Assembly (NCBI RefSeq): GCF_009812035.1
Contig: NZ_VZIZ01000002.1
Span: 29,583-93,582 of the forward strand
Length of the DNA: 64,000 nucleotides
Direction of reading: 5' to 3'
From: Psychrobacter nivimaris
GTDB taxonomy: Bacteria; Pseudomonadota; Gammaproteobacteria; Pseudomonadales; Moraxellaceae
Shown here: piece after piece, positions 25,549-34,757 of the stretch
Position numbering within the stretch: position 1 is the first letter of the stretch
How the letters are laid out: each line of letters opens with the position of its first letter
Made by a program: the position numbers and the translations under genes
Notes under the pieces: generated by a model
Seen by the model: only the letters and a program-made list of their open reading frames with translations
Told to the model about the DNA's origin: nothing
Databases searched by the model: none

Positions 25549-25586
25549 ATATTTTAAATAACTGTTTTTTTTGCTCATCGCTTGTG

Positions 25587-25626
25587 GTTATTAATTCGTT
25601 ATTATTAATTCGTTATTATTAATTCA
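25587..25626. repeat. 14-bp tandem repeat upstream of ilvD
   Basis: About three units of TTATTATTAATTCG (the first partial, the last ending CA), 160-200 bases before the ilvD start. Confidence 0.75.
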
Positions 25627-25783
25627 CTGTTATTAGCATATTGTTTTTAGTTATTCATATCTAATGGTATGGTAACGAATTAGTATTATTCACTAGTACT
25701 CACTCTCTATAAAAAGCACACTATCCCTATTAAAACTGAGGGTGCACATTTTAACAACCCCGCCTATTTGTAAGGAATATCAC

Positions 25784-27670
25784 ATGGATTATCGCTCAAA
25801 AACCTCTACCGGCGGTCGTAATATGGCAGGCGCGCGCGCATTATGGCGTGCAACCGGCATGACAGACGGCGACTTTGGCAAGCCAATCATTGCGATTGCT
25901 AACTCTTTTACCCAGTTTGTACCCGGCCATGTGCATCTAAAAGACCTTGGACAACTGGTCGCCCGTGAGATTGAGCAAGCAGGCGGCGTTGCAAAAGAGT
26001 TCAATACCATTGCGGTCGATGATGGTATTGCGATGGGCCATAGCGGTATGTTGTACTCGCTACCAAGTCGTGATTTGATCGCTGATTCTGTCGAATATAT
26101 GGTCAATGCTCACTGTGCAGATGCGCTAGTTTGTATTTCTAACTGTGACAAAATCACTCCGGGTATGCTGATGGCCGCCATGCGCCTTAACATTCCAGTG
26201 GTGTTTATCTCAGGTGGTCCAATGGAAGCGGGCAAAATCTTAGCCAGTACCGTTGGTAAGAGCCATAATACCGATAGTAGTGACAGCAGTGCTGTTCGCA
26301 AGCTTGACCTTGTCGATGCGATGATGGACGCTGCTGATGATAGCATCAGTGATGAAGACGTCGCCGCTATCGAAGCTTCAGCCTGCCCTACTTGTGGTTC
26401 GTGCTCTGGTATGTTTACCGCCAACTCGATGAACTGCTTGACCGAAGCTTTAGGTCTAGCTTTACCAGGTAACGGCTCACTACTAGCTACTCATTCATTG
26501 CGCCGCGAGCTATTTTTAGAAGCGGGTCGTACCATTGTGTCATTAGCCAAGCGTCGCTACGAGCAAGATGATGACTCTGTGCTACCACGCTCTATCGCTA
26601 CCAAAGCCGCCTTCGAAAATGCCATGAGCTTAGATATCGCCATGGGCGGTTCGACCAATACCATCTTGCATTTACTTGCTGCGGCCAATGAAGCAGAGAT
26701 CGACTTTAAGATGGCTGATATTGACCGTTTGAGTCGCGGTGTGCCTTGTCTGGCAAAAGTAGCCCCTGCCTCACAGAAATACCATATGGAAGACGTGCAT
26801 CGTGCTGGCGGTGTCTTTGCATTACTTGCTGAACTTGATCGCGCTGAGTTACTAAAAACTGATGTACCAACTATCCATAGCGCAACGATGAAAGAAGCGA
26901 TCGATAAGTGGGACATCATGAACCCTGACAACCATGAAGCTCGAGCACGCTTCCTTGCAGCACCTGGTGGCGTACGTACTACGGAAGCATTCTCACAATC
27001 AAAAGAGTGGTCAAACCTCGACGTCAACCGTGAGTCAGGTTGTATCCGTAGTGCCAAACACGCCTACTCTACAGATGGCGGCTTAGCCGTACTATATGGC
27101 AATATCGCCGAGCGGGGCTGTGTGGTCAAAACCGCAGGCGTCGACGAAAGTATCTTGACCTTTACTGGTCGCGCGCGTCTATTTGAATCACAAGATGATG
27201 CGGTTGCTGCGGTATTGGCTGATCAAATCGTTGCAGGCGATGTCGTTATCATTCGCTACGAAGGCCCTAAAGGCGGCCCTGGTATGCAAGAGATGCTGTA
27301 CCCAACGACTTATCTGAAGTCAAAAGGATTGGGTAAAGAATGCGCCCTACTCACCGATGGTCGTTTCTCTGGTGGTACATCAGGTCTATCAATTGGTCAT
27401 GCTAGCCCAGAAGCTGCTGAAGGCGGGGCGATTGGTTTGGTCGAAGAAGGCGATAGTATTCATATCGATATCCCAAATCGTACTATCAACATGCAAGTCA
27501 GTGATGCAGACCTAGCTGCTCGCCGAGAAGCCATGGAAGCACGTGGACGTGATGCATGGAAACCTGTCAACCGTGATCGTCATGTCTCGCCAGCATTACG
27601 TGCTTATGCGGCTATGACCACCAGTGCTGATACTGGCGCCGTACGTGACGTGAGCCAAGTCGAGCGCTAG
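25784..27670 (+). CDS. ilvD: Dihydroxy-acid dehydratase
   Basis: Third step of valine and isoleucine synthesis, removing water from dihydroxy-acids with an iron-sulfur cluster. Cluster Cys residues lie in [10 protein letters not shown] and [17 protein letters not shown]. Others are [40 protein letters not shown] and [10 protein letters not shown]. The start at 25784 has AAGGA upstream and aligns with E. coli IlvD; the frame also extends to a GTG at 25742 without support. About 628 residues. No leader-peptide attenuator was recognised upstream. A terminator follows. Confidence 0.97.
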   Translation: MDYRSKTSTGGRNMAGARALWRATGMTDGDFGKPIIAIANSFTQFVPGHVHLKDLGQLVAREIEQAGGVAKEFNTIAVDDGIAMGHSGMLYSLPSRDLIADSVEYMVNAHCADALVCISNCDKITPGMLMAAMRLNIPVVFISGGPMEAGKILASTVGKSHNTDSSDSSAVRKLDLVDAMMDAADDSISDEDVAAIEASACPTCGSCSGMFTANSMNCLTEALGLALPGNGSLLATHSLRRELFLEAGRTIVSLAKRRYEQDDDSVLPRSIATKAAFENAMSLDIAMGGSTNTILHLLAAANEAEIDFKMADIDRLSRGVPCLAKVAPASQKYHMEDVHRAGGVFALLAELDRAELLKTDVPTIHSATMKEAIDKWDIMNPDNHEARARFLAAPGGVRTTEAFSQSKEWSNLDVNRESGCIRSAKHAYSTDGGLAVLYGNIAERGCVVKTAGVDESILTFTGRARLFESQDDAVAAVLADQIVAGDVVIIRYEGPKGGPGMQEMLYPTTYLKSKGLGKECALLTDGRFSGGTSGLSIGHASPEAAEGGAIGLVEEGDSIHIDIPNRTINMQVSDADLAARREAMEARGRDAWKPVNRDRHVSPALRAYAAMTTSADTGAVRDVSQVER

Positions 27671-27714
27671 TCTGTAAGCTATCAACGCTCTAGACATACT
27701 GATAAAAATGTATT

Positions 27715-27741
27715 AAGCCTGCGCAATGCAGGCTTTTTTTT
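27715..27741 (+). terminator. Intrinsic terminator of ilvD
   Basis: AAGCCTGC-GCAAT-GCAGGCTT followed by a T-run, 45 bases past the stop codon. Confidence 0.9.
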
Positions 27742-27920
27742 CACCAAAAAACAACGTAGCTGTCGTTTTGATAACTATTTTTTGCGGTAATTATTTTATT
27801 TTGACGTCATGATAAAGGGTATCAGTGACTGACTATCAACTATTGCTGTGAATTGTCATCAATATCTAAAATTATCCTCATAAAATCGACCCTTAAAATA
27901 TAACGACGTGCGTAAACCTT

Positions 27921-29162
27921 ATGATTGAAAAATATAACTTATTCTTATTAATCTGCGGGATTGCCTTTTTACTCGGGGCCTTGTTTCCTGTTATTTTTAA
28001 GCGCACCTCTATCTCTTTACCGATGCTCCAAGTCAGCTTCGGTCTGATGATGGGCTACTGGTGGACGTCTTTATCCTTTTTAGACCCACTTGATAACGGC
28101 TTACTCATCGAGAAACTGACTGAAATTGTTGTATTGGTCTCATTGGTTGGTGCTGGTATTAAAATCGATACAGAGTTGTCTTGGCGATTGTGGCGACCAA
28201 CAGTAAGACTGCTACTCATTACCATGCCTATTGGTATTTTTGCGATGGCAGTCTTGGGGTATTACGCGTTTGGTTTGAGCCTTGGTGCAGCTATTTTGTT
28301 AGGTGCAGTGTTAGCGCCTACTGATCCAGTGTTAGCTTCGAGCATTCAGGTGGGACCTCCCAATACAGGAGGAGAAGACACACCACGCTTTACTTTAACG
28401 TCAGAGGCAGGATTGAACGATGGTCTGGCTTTTCCGTTTGTGTATCTAGCGATTAAAATTGCGGAAGCATTCAGTGAAGGCAAAGCCTTTACTTACGAGA
28501 TGCTGTGGTCGTGGTTTACTCATGACGTCTTGTGGAAGATTGGCGCAGGTGTAGTGGTAGGTGTATTGGTTGGTAAAGTATTGGCTAAAGTCGTGTTTTC
28601 TAAACATACCCGTGAGACTACCATCTCGCAAGGCTATGTGGTTATTGCATTGACGCTACTAGCCTATGGACTTGCAGAGTATGTACACAGTTATGGCTTT
28701 ATCGCTGTATTCGTGGCCGCATTTGCGTTTCGTCGCTCAGAGTGTGAGCATACTTATCATCAAAAACTGCATGATTTCGCTGAGCAATCAGAAGGCTTAC
28801 TGATGTCATTGGTGCTCGTTATCTTCGGTATGTTCCTTGGTCAAGGGTTGCAGGCAGGTGTCGAGTTGACATGGCGCGTCTATATCGTCAGCTTTACCTT
28901 CTTACTACTTATACGTCCGATTGGTGGATTTATTGCCTTATCAGGATTGAACTTACCTCATACCGAAAAATATGCGATATCGGCTTTGGGTATTCGCGGT
29001 ATCGGTACCCTATATTATCTTTCCTATGCGCTCAATCAAGGTTTCTTCGCGGATGAAGATGCGCTTAAATTGTGGATTGTTTGTTCGATTGTTATTTTGA
29101 CTTCTATCTTTATCCATGGTCTTAGCGCATCAAGATTGCTTAAAATGACACCAAAAAAGTAG
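27921..29162 (+). CDS. CPA1-type cation:proton antiporter (NhaP-like)
   Basis: A 413-residue membrane protein with about 12-13 helices, exchanging Na+ or K+ for protons. The ion-binding helix reads GAVLAPTDPVLASSIQVG (TDP motif), followed by SEAGLNDGLAFPFVYLA (the ND motif), both diagnostic for CPA1 exchangers. Unlike some NhaP proteins there is no long C-terminal cytoplasmic domain. It fits with the betaine transporters as part of salt adaptation. The ribosome binding site is weak. Confidence 0.9.
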   Translation: MIEKYNLFLLICGIAFLLGALFPVIFKRTSISLPMLQVSFGLMMGYWWTSLSFLDPLDNGLLIEKLTEIVVLVSLVGAGIKIDTELSWRLWRPTVRLLLITMPIGIFAMAVLGYYAFGLSLGAAILLGAVLAPTDPVLASSIQVGPPNTGGEDTPRFTLTSEAGLNDGLAFPFVYLAIKIAEAFSEGKAFTYEMLWSWFTHDVLWKIGAGVVVGVLVGKVLAKVVFSKHTRETTISQGYVVIALTLLAYGLAEYVHSYGFIAVFVAAFAFRRSECEHTYHQKLHDFAEQSEGLLMSLVLVIFGMFLGQGLQAGVELTWRVYIVSFTFLLLIRPIGGFIALSGLNLPHTEKYAISALGIRGIGTLYYLSYALNQGFFADEDALKLWIVCSIVILTSIFIHGLSASRLLKMTPKK

Positions 29163-29223
29163 CATTAAAATTAATGCTGCTTATGTTTGAAACAGAATCA
29201 ATTCGCGATTGAAGTTGGCGTTA

Positions 29224-30660
29224 TTAAAGTATCTCTTCTACCCAGCTCAAGACGGCTTCTGTCAGCGCAAACTGACGAACGTCATTGAGCATAGTGGTAT
29301 CAAAATTATGAATAAAAGCAAATGACAGTTGGCGCTCAGGGTCGCACCAAGCAACCGATCCGTTATATCCCATATGCCCAAATCCTGATAAATCAGAACT
29401 CATTCTCTTATCCGTATCATCGTTGTTAGCATACAAGCTAAATAATCTATGGTAGCCCAATCGCCATTTCATAGCCGCTGGCATAACCGCATCTAAACCC
29501 TCAACCTGCGGAGTAGATAACTGCTCAAAAGTAGCACTATCGATCAGTGTTTTCCCTTGCCATACACCGCCATTAGCAAGCATTGCATAAATCGTTGCCA
29601 GTGCTTTAGCGGAAGCGACACCATTTGCCGCTGGAATGACAGCTTGTAGCGTCTGGCGCTTATGATAATCAAGGGCATGTTTGCCAGCAGGTATCAGCGC
29701 CGCCTTATAGTTCTTTAGATTAAGCTGACTGGTATTGAAATATAAGCTATTAATACGCGCAGTATTCAAGATAGATTGCACGCTGTCAGTATCAGGGCTA
29801 TTTAGATTTTCATCAAGGCTGTTATCAAAGCTACTTTGCGTCTCAGCTGCACGCTTGTCACTTAGCATTTTCTGTTGCCAGTAATGATAACTAGGTAAGC
29901 TTGCATAAGTACGTAAAGTTTCTTGAGAGTCTACTTTTAAGGTTGGTTTTTGGCGTCTCGATTTTAAATGGGAGTTTGTATCCTCTGTTTCTTCAAAATC
30001 TTTGGCCAATTTTGCCACCTGATCTACTTTGCTATCTGGCACACCAAAATAGCAGCTGTCGGCGATACCTAGAGGCTCTGTTAGATACTGGCGCAGTGCT
30101 TCAGAGAACGATAGATTCGTGACCGCCTCTACTACGCCGCCCAATACCCAACCGTAGACCAATGCACTATAAGCGCTGTCATACTTAGTAGCATCTTCGG
30201 GAGAGGTAATAGGCATCGCTGCAATGTGGCGCAGCATCGTATCCCAATCAAGTACCGTCTCGCTATCGACATCAATACTTTGAATCGAAAACAAATCGGC
30301 TTGATGTGACATGACTTGTCGCAACGTAATTTGGTCTTTGCCGTTTGCAGCAAATTCTGGCCAGTAATGGGCAATAGGTTTGTCATATTCGATCAGTTGC
30401 TGCGAAACCAGCACATGAACCAATGTTGCCAGTACCCCTTTACCGGTAGAAAAATTAATAGCCAACGTATCAGGCTGCCACGACATATCAGAGCGTGCCA
30501 TACCTGTACTGGCTTGTGCTATACACTGACCTGCTTGATACACGGCTACAGCCCCGCCAGCAGGTGCATCACCAAGCTGTAAATCTGTCAGTAATTGCTG
30601 TAATTTTTTTTGAAAGTCAGCGTTTATGGGTGTATTAGAATTTTCTGTATTATGATCCAT
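29224..30660 (-). CDS. Serine hydrolase of the beta-lactamase/EstB type
   Basis: A class C beta-lactamase-fold hydrolase (Pfam Beta-lactamase family) of 478 residues. The SxxK nucleophile is FSTGKGVLATLVH (about residue 70), the YxS-like motif is KYDSAYSALVYGW (about 160), and a GHMGYNGSVAWCDP stretch lies near the C-terminus. No signal peptide is evident, which argues against a periplasmic beta-lactamase and for an intracellular esterase. Residues about 225-310 are a poorly conserved polar insert. The physiological ester is unknown. Confidence 0.85.
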   Translation of the reverse strand: MDHNTENSNTPINADFQKKLQQLLTDLQLGDAPAGGAVAVYQAGQCIAQASTGMARSDMSWQPDTLAINFSTGKGVLATLVHVLVSQQLIEYDKPIAHYWPEFAANGKDQITLRQVMSHQADLFSIQSIDVDSETVLDWDTMLRHIAAMPITSPEDATKYDSAYSALVYGWVLGGVVEAVTNLSFSEALRQYLTEPLGIADSCYFGVPDSKVDQVAKLAKDFEETEDTNSHLKSRRQKPTLKVDSQETLRTYASLPSYHYWQQKMLSDKRAAETQSSFDNSLDENLNSPDTDSVQSILNTARINSLYFNTSQLNLKNYKAALIPAGKHALDYHKRQTLQAVIPAANGVASAKALATIYAMLANGGVWQGKTLIDSATFEQLSTPQVEGLDAVMPAAMKWRLGYHRLFSLYANNDDTDKRMSSDLSGFGHMGYNGSVAWCDPERQLSFAFIHNFDTTMLNDVRQFALTEAVLSWVEEIL

Positions 30661-30833
30661 TATTATTACCTTGCTCCAGTGATATAAATTATTCTAGTTT
30701 TAAGATGATAGTAATACATAAGCTATAGTCAAAGAAGTCTAAAACGCATACAAGGTAGCCGATTACAGATTGCACAAGTATTTCTTTGACTATATAAAAT
30801 ATTTGAACCAGTATAAATGAATTGTGAGCCAAT

Positions 30834-30864
30834 AAAAAAGGCCACCTATTGGTCGCCTTTTTTA
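30834..30864 (-). terminator. Terminator of the DUF442 gene
   Basis: A hairpin with GGCcACC / GGTcGCC arms (one C-C mismatch) flanked by A- and T-runs, about 75 bases past the DUF442 stop. It works in both directions by sequence. Confidence 0.75.
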
Positions 30865-30938
30865 TTATTTATTTCGATGTTATTTTTAGAGTTTACCAAC
30901 GTCTAAGACAGCACTAATATTCAACGCCACAAATCTAG

Positions 30939-31511
30939 TTAACGCGGTACTAGCAAACGATTATGAACTTCTTGTTCAAGCTTGGTCAAACCATGACTGC
31001 GACCACGTTCCATCGCTGTATCCATCTTACGTCCACGCAACCATCCTGCCCGCAGCGCTATTGCAGCTCCTACTCTATTACCCGACCCACAGTGCATAGC
31101 GATTTTTTTGCCATGGTGCTGGCGTAGCACATTATCAAACGCCAATATCTTAAGCTGCTTTAGCTCTTTAGCACCGCTGATAGGTAGCTGTTCGTAGTGC
31201 ATACCTGCTTGCTCAACTGCTGATGCCTCATCAAAGCTTAACTCGTCATCAAGCTGCAAGTTGATGACCAGCTCGACGCCCGCTTTCGCTAAAGCCGCAA
31301 CTTTTTCGTCATCTAATGCACCGCACACGATAGTGTTTGCATCTGGACGAAAATAAGGCTCAAAGATATCGGCCAAATCAACGCCATTATCGGCACTAAC
31401 ATGAATGTTAGCGCCGCTATCGTTAGCAGCGGCCGTATCGGTTGCTATCGAGCTATTTGATTGATCTACGTCTATCGCGTTTTCTTCTGAAGGCATGTTT
31501 TGTGAAGTCAT
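30939..31511 (-). CDS. DUF442 phosphatase-like protein
   Basis: A 190-residue protein with a dual-specificity-phosphatase-like fold of the DUF442 (beta-lactamase-hydrolase-like phosphatase) type. The active-site loop is MHCGSGNRVGAAIAL, with Cys and Arg separated by four residues as in that family, rather than the five of classical PTPs. Before it are ELVINLQLDDEL and YEQLPISGAKEL. The first 50 residues are polar and Ser/Asp/Asn-rich, probably disordered. No sulfur dioxygenase domain is fused or adjacent. The substrate is unknown. Confidence 0.82.
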   Translation of the reverse strand: MTSQNMPSEENAIDVDQSNSSIATDTAAANDSGANIHVSADNGVDLADIFEPYFRPDANTIVCGALDDEKVAALAKAGVELVINLQLDDELSFDEASAVEQAGMHYEQLPISGAKELKQLKILAFDNVLRQHHGKKIAMHCGSGNRVGAAIALRAGWLRGRKMDTAMERGRSHGLTKLEQEVHNRLLVPR

Positions 31512-31568
31512 AATAATAAATATGTACGTTAAATATGGCTGTAAAATAGAAGCTTTATGATGTTTATA

Positions 31569-32483
31569 TTACTTGCTGTCGCTCTTTAAGGTTACAACAC
31601 CCGCCAAATGCGGTTTATTGTTTTTAGAGCTATATAATCCAAACTCACAAGTATCATCTACGTTTGTAAGTTGGGCTACTGGCTCAGCAATCAGCTCTAC
31701 TTCAGCTGGCAAAAAGATAGGCAGCTTAAATGAGACGTCAATTGTGTAAGCATCAGGCAAGTCACCCATCAGAGCAAGGCACTTAGCCTTTGACCACATA
31801 CCGTGCGCAATCGCTTTAGGGAAACCAAACGCACGTGCTGATAGTGGATGCAAATGAATCAAGTTAAAATCGCCTGAGACAAAAGCATAACGACGACCGA
31901 TATCTTCTGGCACTTCAAAAATGCTATGAACACCCTCTTCGTTTACTTCAGGCTTGACCATGACCGGACGCGGCGCGCTCTTCTTATCTTTACTGCTAGG
32001 TTTTTTGCTACGTGATAAATAAGTCGATGTACCTTCCCAGATGACTTCCTCTTCTGACTTTACGATAGTCACGAAGTCAAACTGCTGACCTTGGGCGTGA
32101 TCGCGCAGGTTATCAAAAGTGACCGACATTGCTACCGTTTCACGCTCTCCAATCGGACGATACTGGGTAACACTATTATCAACGTGAACAAGACCTAGCA
32201 TGGCAAATGGGAATGGCTCTTTGACCATCATGTTCATCTGCAGCGTCTGTGACAATACCGAGAAGTAAGTCGCTGGCACTTTACCATCATCAGCAAAACC
32301 GCAAATTTTGCGATAGTCGTCTAGGTTTTCTTGATCGATATGCAAGTCATCTACATAGTAAGTAGATTGTGGCAACTGGTCTCTACTGACCTTGCCACCA
32401 TTACCGATAGGCAATAAGCTTTTGACAATATTGGCGTAAGTGGTGTGCGCTTTTGGCAACGCATCATAATGTTTGTCTGACAT
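31569..32483 (-). CDS. MaoC-family (R)-hydroxyacyl dehydratase (HtdX-like)
   Basis: A double hot-dog dehydratase/hydratase of 304 residues acting on 3-hydroxyacyl-CoA or -ACP. The C-terminal MaoC segment GDFNLIHLHPLSARAFGFPK contains the catalytic Asp and His, followed by IAHGMWSKAKCLALMG. The N-terminal hot-dog half (about residues 40-165) is less conserved. AGGA eight bases before the ATG. Together with the neighbouring FabG and the divergent thiolase it matches the htdX-fabG4-fadA2 arrangement of mycobacteria. A terminator between it and fabG suggests partly separate transcription. Confidence 0.85.
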   Translation of the reverse strand: MSDKHYDALPKAHTTYANIVKSLLPIGNGGKVSRDQLPQSTYYVDDLHIDQENLDDYRKICGFADDGKVPATYFSVLSQTLQMNMMVKEPFPFAMLGLVHVDNSVTQYRPIGERETVAMSVTFDNLRDHAQGQQFDFVTIVKSEEEVIWEGTSTYLSRSKKPSSKDKKSAPRPVMVKPEVNEEGVHSIFEVPEDIGRRYAFVSGDFNLIHLHPLSARAFGFPKAIAHGMWSKAKCLALMGDLPDAYTIDVSFKLPIFLPAEVELIAEPVAQLTNVDDTCEFGLYSSKNNKPHLAGVVTLKSDSK

Positions 32484-32657
32484 AAGTACATCCTAAGTGT
32501 GGCTTGAACAAGTTCTTTAACGTTTATAAAGACAATCTGCAGTCATTGACTAAAGCCTACTATTAAATCATCTAATAAGCATTAAATTTAATCAACCTCA
32601 TGAGTATCTTTAATAGCAAAAAATAGTTTGGCTATTGGTTCTTGTGTTTTTATCATA

Positions 32658-32681
32658 AAAAAGCCACCCTTGGGCAGCTTT
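32658..32681 (-). terminator. Terminator between fabG and maoC
   Basis: An imperfect hairpin, AAGCcaCCC-TT-GGGcaGCTT, with T-run on the minus strand, 125 bases past the fabG stop. No gene was seen in the rest of 32484-32807. Confidence 0.65.
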
Positions 32682-32807
32682 ATTACACTTTATCAGAGAT
32701 TATTTCGTAAGCATATGTGATACAAACGAGGAATAATAGCTCATATGATACAACTACTGTCTCTATCTGTACCTTGTTTCTCACATATACCTATCAATTA
32801 ATCAACA

Positions 32808-34208
32808 TTATGCACCAAGTAAGCTTTGACCACAGACGCGAACCGTGTTGCCATTTAGACCGCCAGACGCAGGTGACGCGAACCATGCGATAGTCTCAGC
32901 CACATCTACTGGCAGGCCGCCTTGGCTCATTGAATTCATGCGGCGACCAGCTTCACGAATAGCAAATGGAATGGCTTCTGTCATTTGGGTTTCGATGAAA
33001 CCAGGAGCGACTGCATTGATCGTCATGCCTTTAGCATTGTCTTCTAATTGCTTAGCAGTTGCGTTAACCAAACCAATTACCCCAGCTTTAGAAGTGGCAT
33101 AGTTGGTCTGACCCATGTTGCCCGCGATACCTGAAATTGACGACACACATACGATACGTGCGTTTTCTTTCAGTACGTCATTGTCCAACAAGTAGCGGTT
33201 CAATCTAGCGATACTGCCTAAGTTGATATCAATGACCATGTTCCATTTTTTCTCATCCATCTTAGCCAACGTCTTATCACGAGTCACGCCAGCATTATGG
33301 ATGATTGAATCTAGACCACCACGTTTTTGAGCAGCGTCAGCGATTTCTGCACCAGCGTCTTCACTAGTGATATCTACTGTCAAAGCAGAACCACTGATTT
33401 CGCTAGCAACTTTTTGTAGGTCAGCTTGCTGCTGCGGTACATCTAGACAGATAACATGCGCCCCTTCACGAGCCAACACGCGAGCGATAGCTTCGCCAAT
33501 ACCGCGACTTGCACCAGTCACTAGCATCGTCTTGCCGCCCAAAGGCTGATTCCAGTCAACATCGACTGAGCTGCCTTTACTGACACGTACTACTTGTCCT
33601 GATACATAAGCTGAACGAGCTGAGGTAAAAAAGCGTAAGGTTGAATCTAGGTTTTCCTCTGCGCCTTCTTCAACATAAATCAGCTGCGCTGTGATACCGC
33701 GCTTAAACTCTTTACCCACTGATTTCACAAAACCCTCAAGCGAGCGTTGAGCCATTGCAGATTCAATATCAGTGATGTTCTCTGGCGTACGACCAACCAC
33801 AACCACACGGCCTGATTTTTCTACGCGGCGTGCAACTGTATGGAAAAACTCATAAAGCTCTTTTAGCTGTTCAGCATTGCTGATATTACTGGCATCAAAA
33901 AGCAGTACTTTGAATTGATCATCGCCGCCCGTGTTGGCCTTTGCCTCAACGCCTGCATCAGCAAGTGCGTCTTTGATGTCATCGCTGCTATTTACATATA
34001 CTTCGGCATGGACGTCTGACAGGATACGGGCAACAGACTCACTGACGCTCTTGTCATCACCAGTAGCACGGCCAACCAATACGCTACCACGCACTAGACG
34101 CTCGCCACTTTCGAAACGATCAAGCGTCGTTGGCATTGGCAAACCTAAGTTTTTTGCTACTTTTTTGCCAATAGAAGATTGAACAAAATCACCGTAACGG
34201 TCTGACAT
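32808..34208 (-). CDS. High-molecular-weight 3-oxoacyl reductase (FabG4-like)
   Basis: About 466 residues, twice the size of ordinary FabG: an N-terminal nucleotide-binding-like domain without a catalytic site (about 1-205) and a C-terminal active SDR domain with TGASRGIGEAIA, NAG, and YATSKAG. This is the FabG4 class that reduces 3-oxoacyl-CoA. The ATG at 34208 has AAGGA upstream and starts MSDRYGDFVQSS; the frame extends 25 codons further without support. The C-terminal GLNGNTVRVCGQSLLGA fits. Divergent from the thiolase gene across a 549-base region. Confidence 0.92.
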   Translation of the reverse strand: MSDRYGDFVQSSIGKKVAKNLGLPMPTTLDRFESGERLVRGSVLVGRATGDDKSVSESVARILSDVHAEVYVNSSDDIKDALADAGVEAKANTGGDDQFKVLLFDASNISNAEQLKELYEFFHTVARRVEKSGRVVVVGRTPENITDIESAMAQRSLEGFVKSVGKEFKRGITAQLIYVEEGAEENLDSTLRFFTSARSAYVSGQVVRVSKGSSVDVDWNQPLGGKTMLVTGASRGIGEAIARVLAREGAHVICLDVPQQQADLQKVASEISGSALTVDITSEDAGAEIADAAQKRGGLDSIIHNAGVTRDKTLAKMDEKKWNMVIDINLGSIARLNRYLLDNDVLKENARIVCVSSISGIAGNMGQTNYATSKAGVIGLVNATAKQLEDNAKGMTINAVAPGFIETQMTEAIPFAIREAGRRMNSMSQGGLPVDVAETIAWFASPASGGLNGNTVRVCGQSLLGA

Positions 34209-34757
34209 AATATAATCCTTATAATTAATGATTCGTATAATAATAAAAAATGCAATGAATCTATTATATAGAGACATTGACATCGTAATTATTTAAATTT
34301 AGTAAATCGCCTCAAAACTAGCCTAACTATACACTTCCCTTATAAACAAGTCCAAAAACAGATAATGTCTACAACAATCTGTAAACAAGTCAGTATACAA
34401 GCCAGTCGTTTTTAGCAGCGTTAAGCGCCACTATAACATGTTAAAATCTGACCTATAGGTTATGGCATACTTAATTATTGATAACAATATATTATCAAAC
34501 GTACTGTTATGCAATGCTAATATTTCTTACTAGTCATTCTATTAGAGCGATGCGTCATGGTCATGAATCTACTACCGACCTCATACAAGCGTCACATAGT
34601 TTGCTAAAGAGATACATTAAGTGAATAAAAAACGCCTTATGATAAACAGCTGTATTGCGTAATAAATGATAATATTTGCTTGTATAAAATAACTTAACTA
34701 TTTTTTATTATTACCTATCACTTTTTACTTCTACCCATACTTTTTAAGGATAATATT
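34209..34757. promoter_or_regulatory. Divergent control region with operator-like palindrome
   Basis: The shared upstream region of the FabG and thiolase genes. It contains TTGATAA-N7-TTATCAA (34478-34498), a perfect 7-bp inverted repeat of the kind bound by TetR-type or other dimeric repressors. No coding sequence was found in it. The function is inference. Confidence 0.45.

Noticed and set aside
26557..27057. 166-residue frame antisense to ilvD
   Set aside because: It lies entirely inside ilvD, whose reading frame and motifs are certain; the antisense protein has no domain features.
29224..30660. A true beta-lactamase resistance gene
   Set aside because: It has the SxxK fold motif but no signal peptide, and the overall sequence resembles esterases and penicillin-binding-like hydrolases rather than resistance enzymes.
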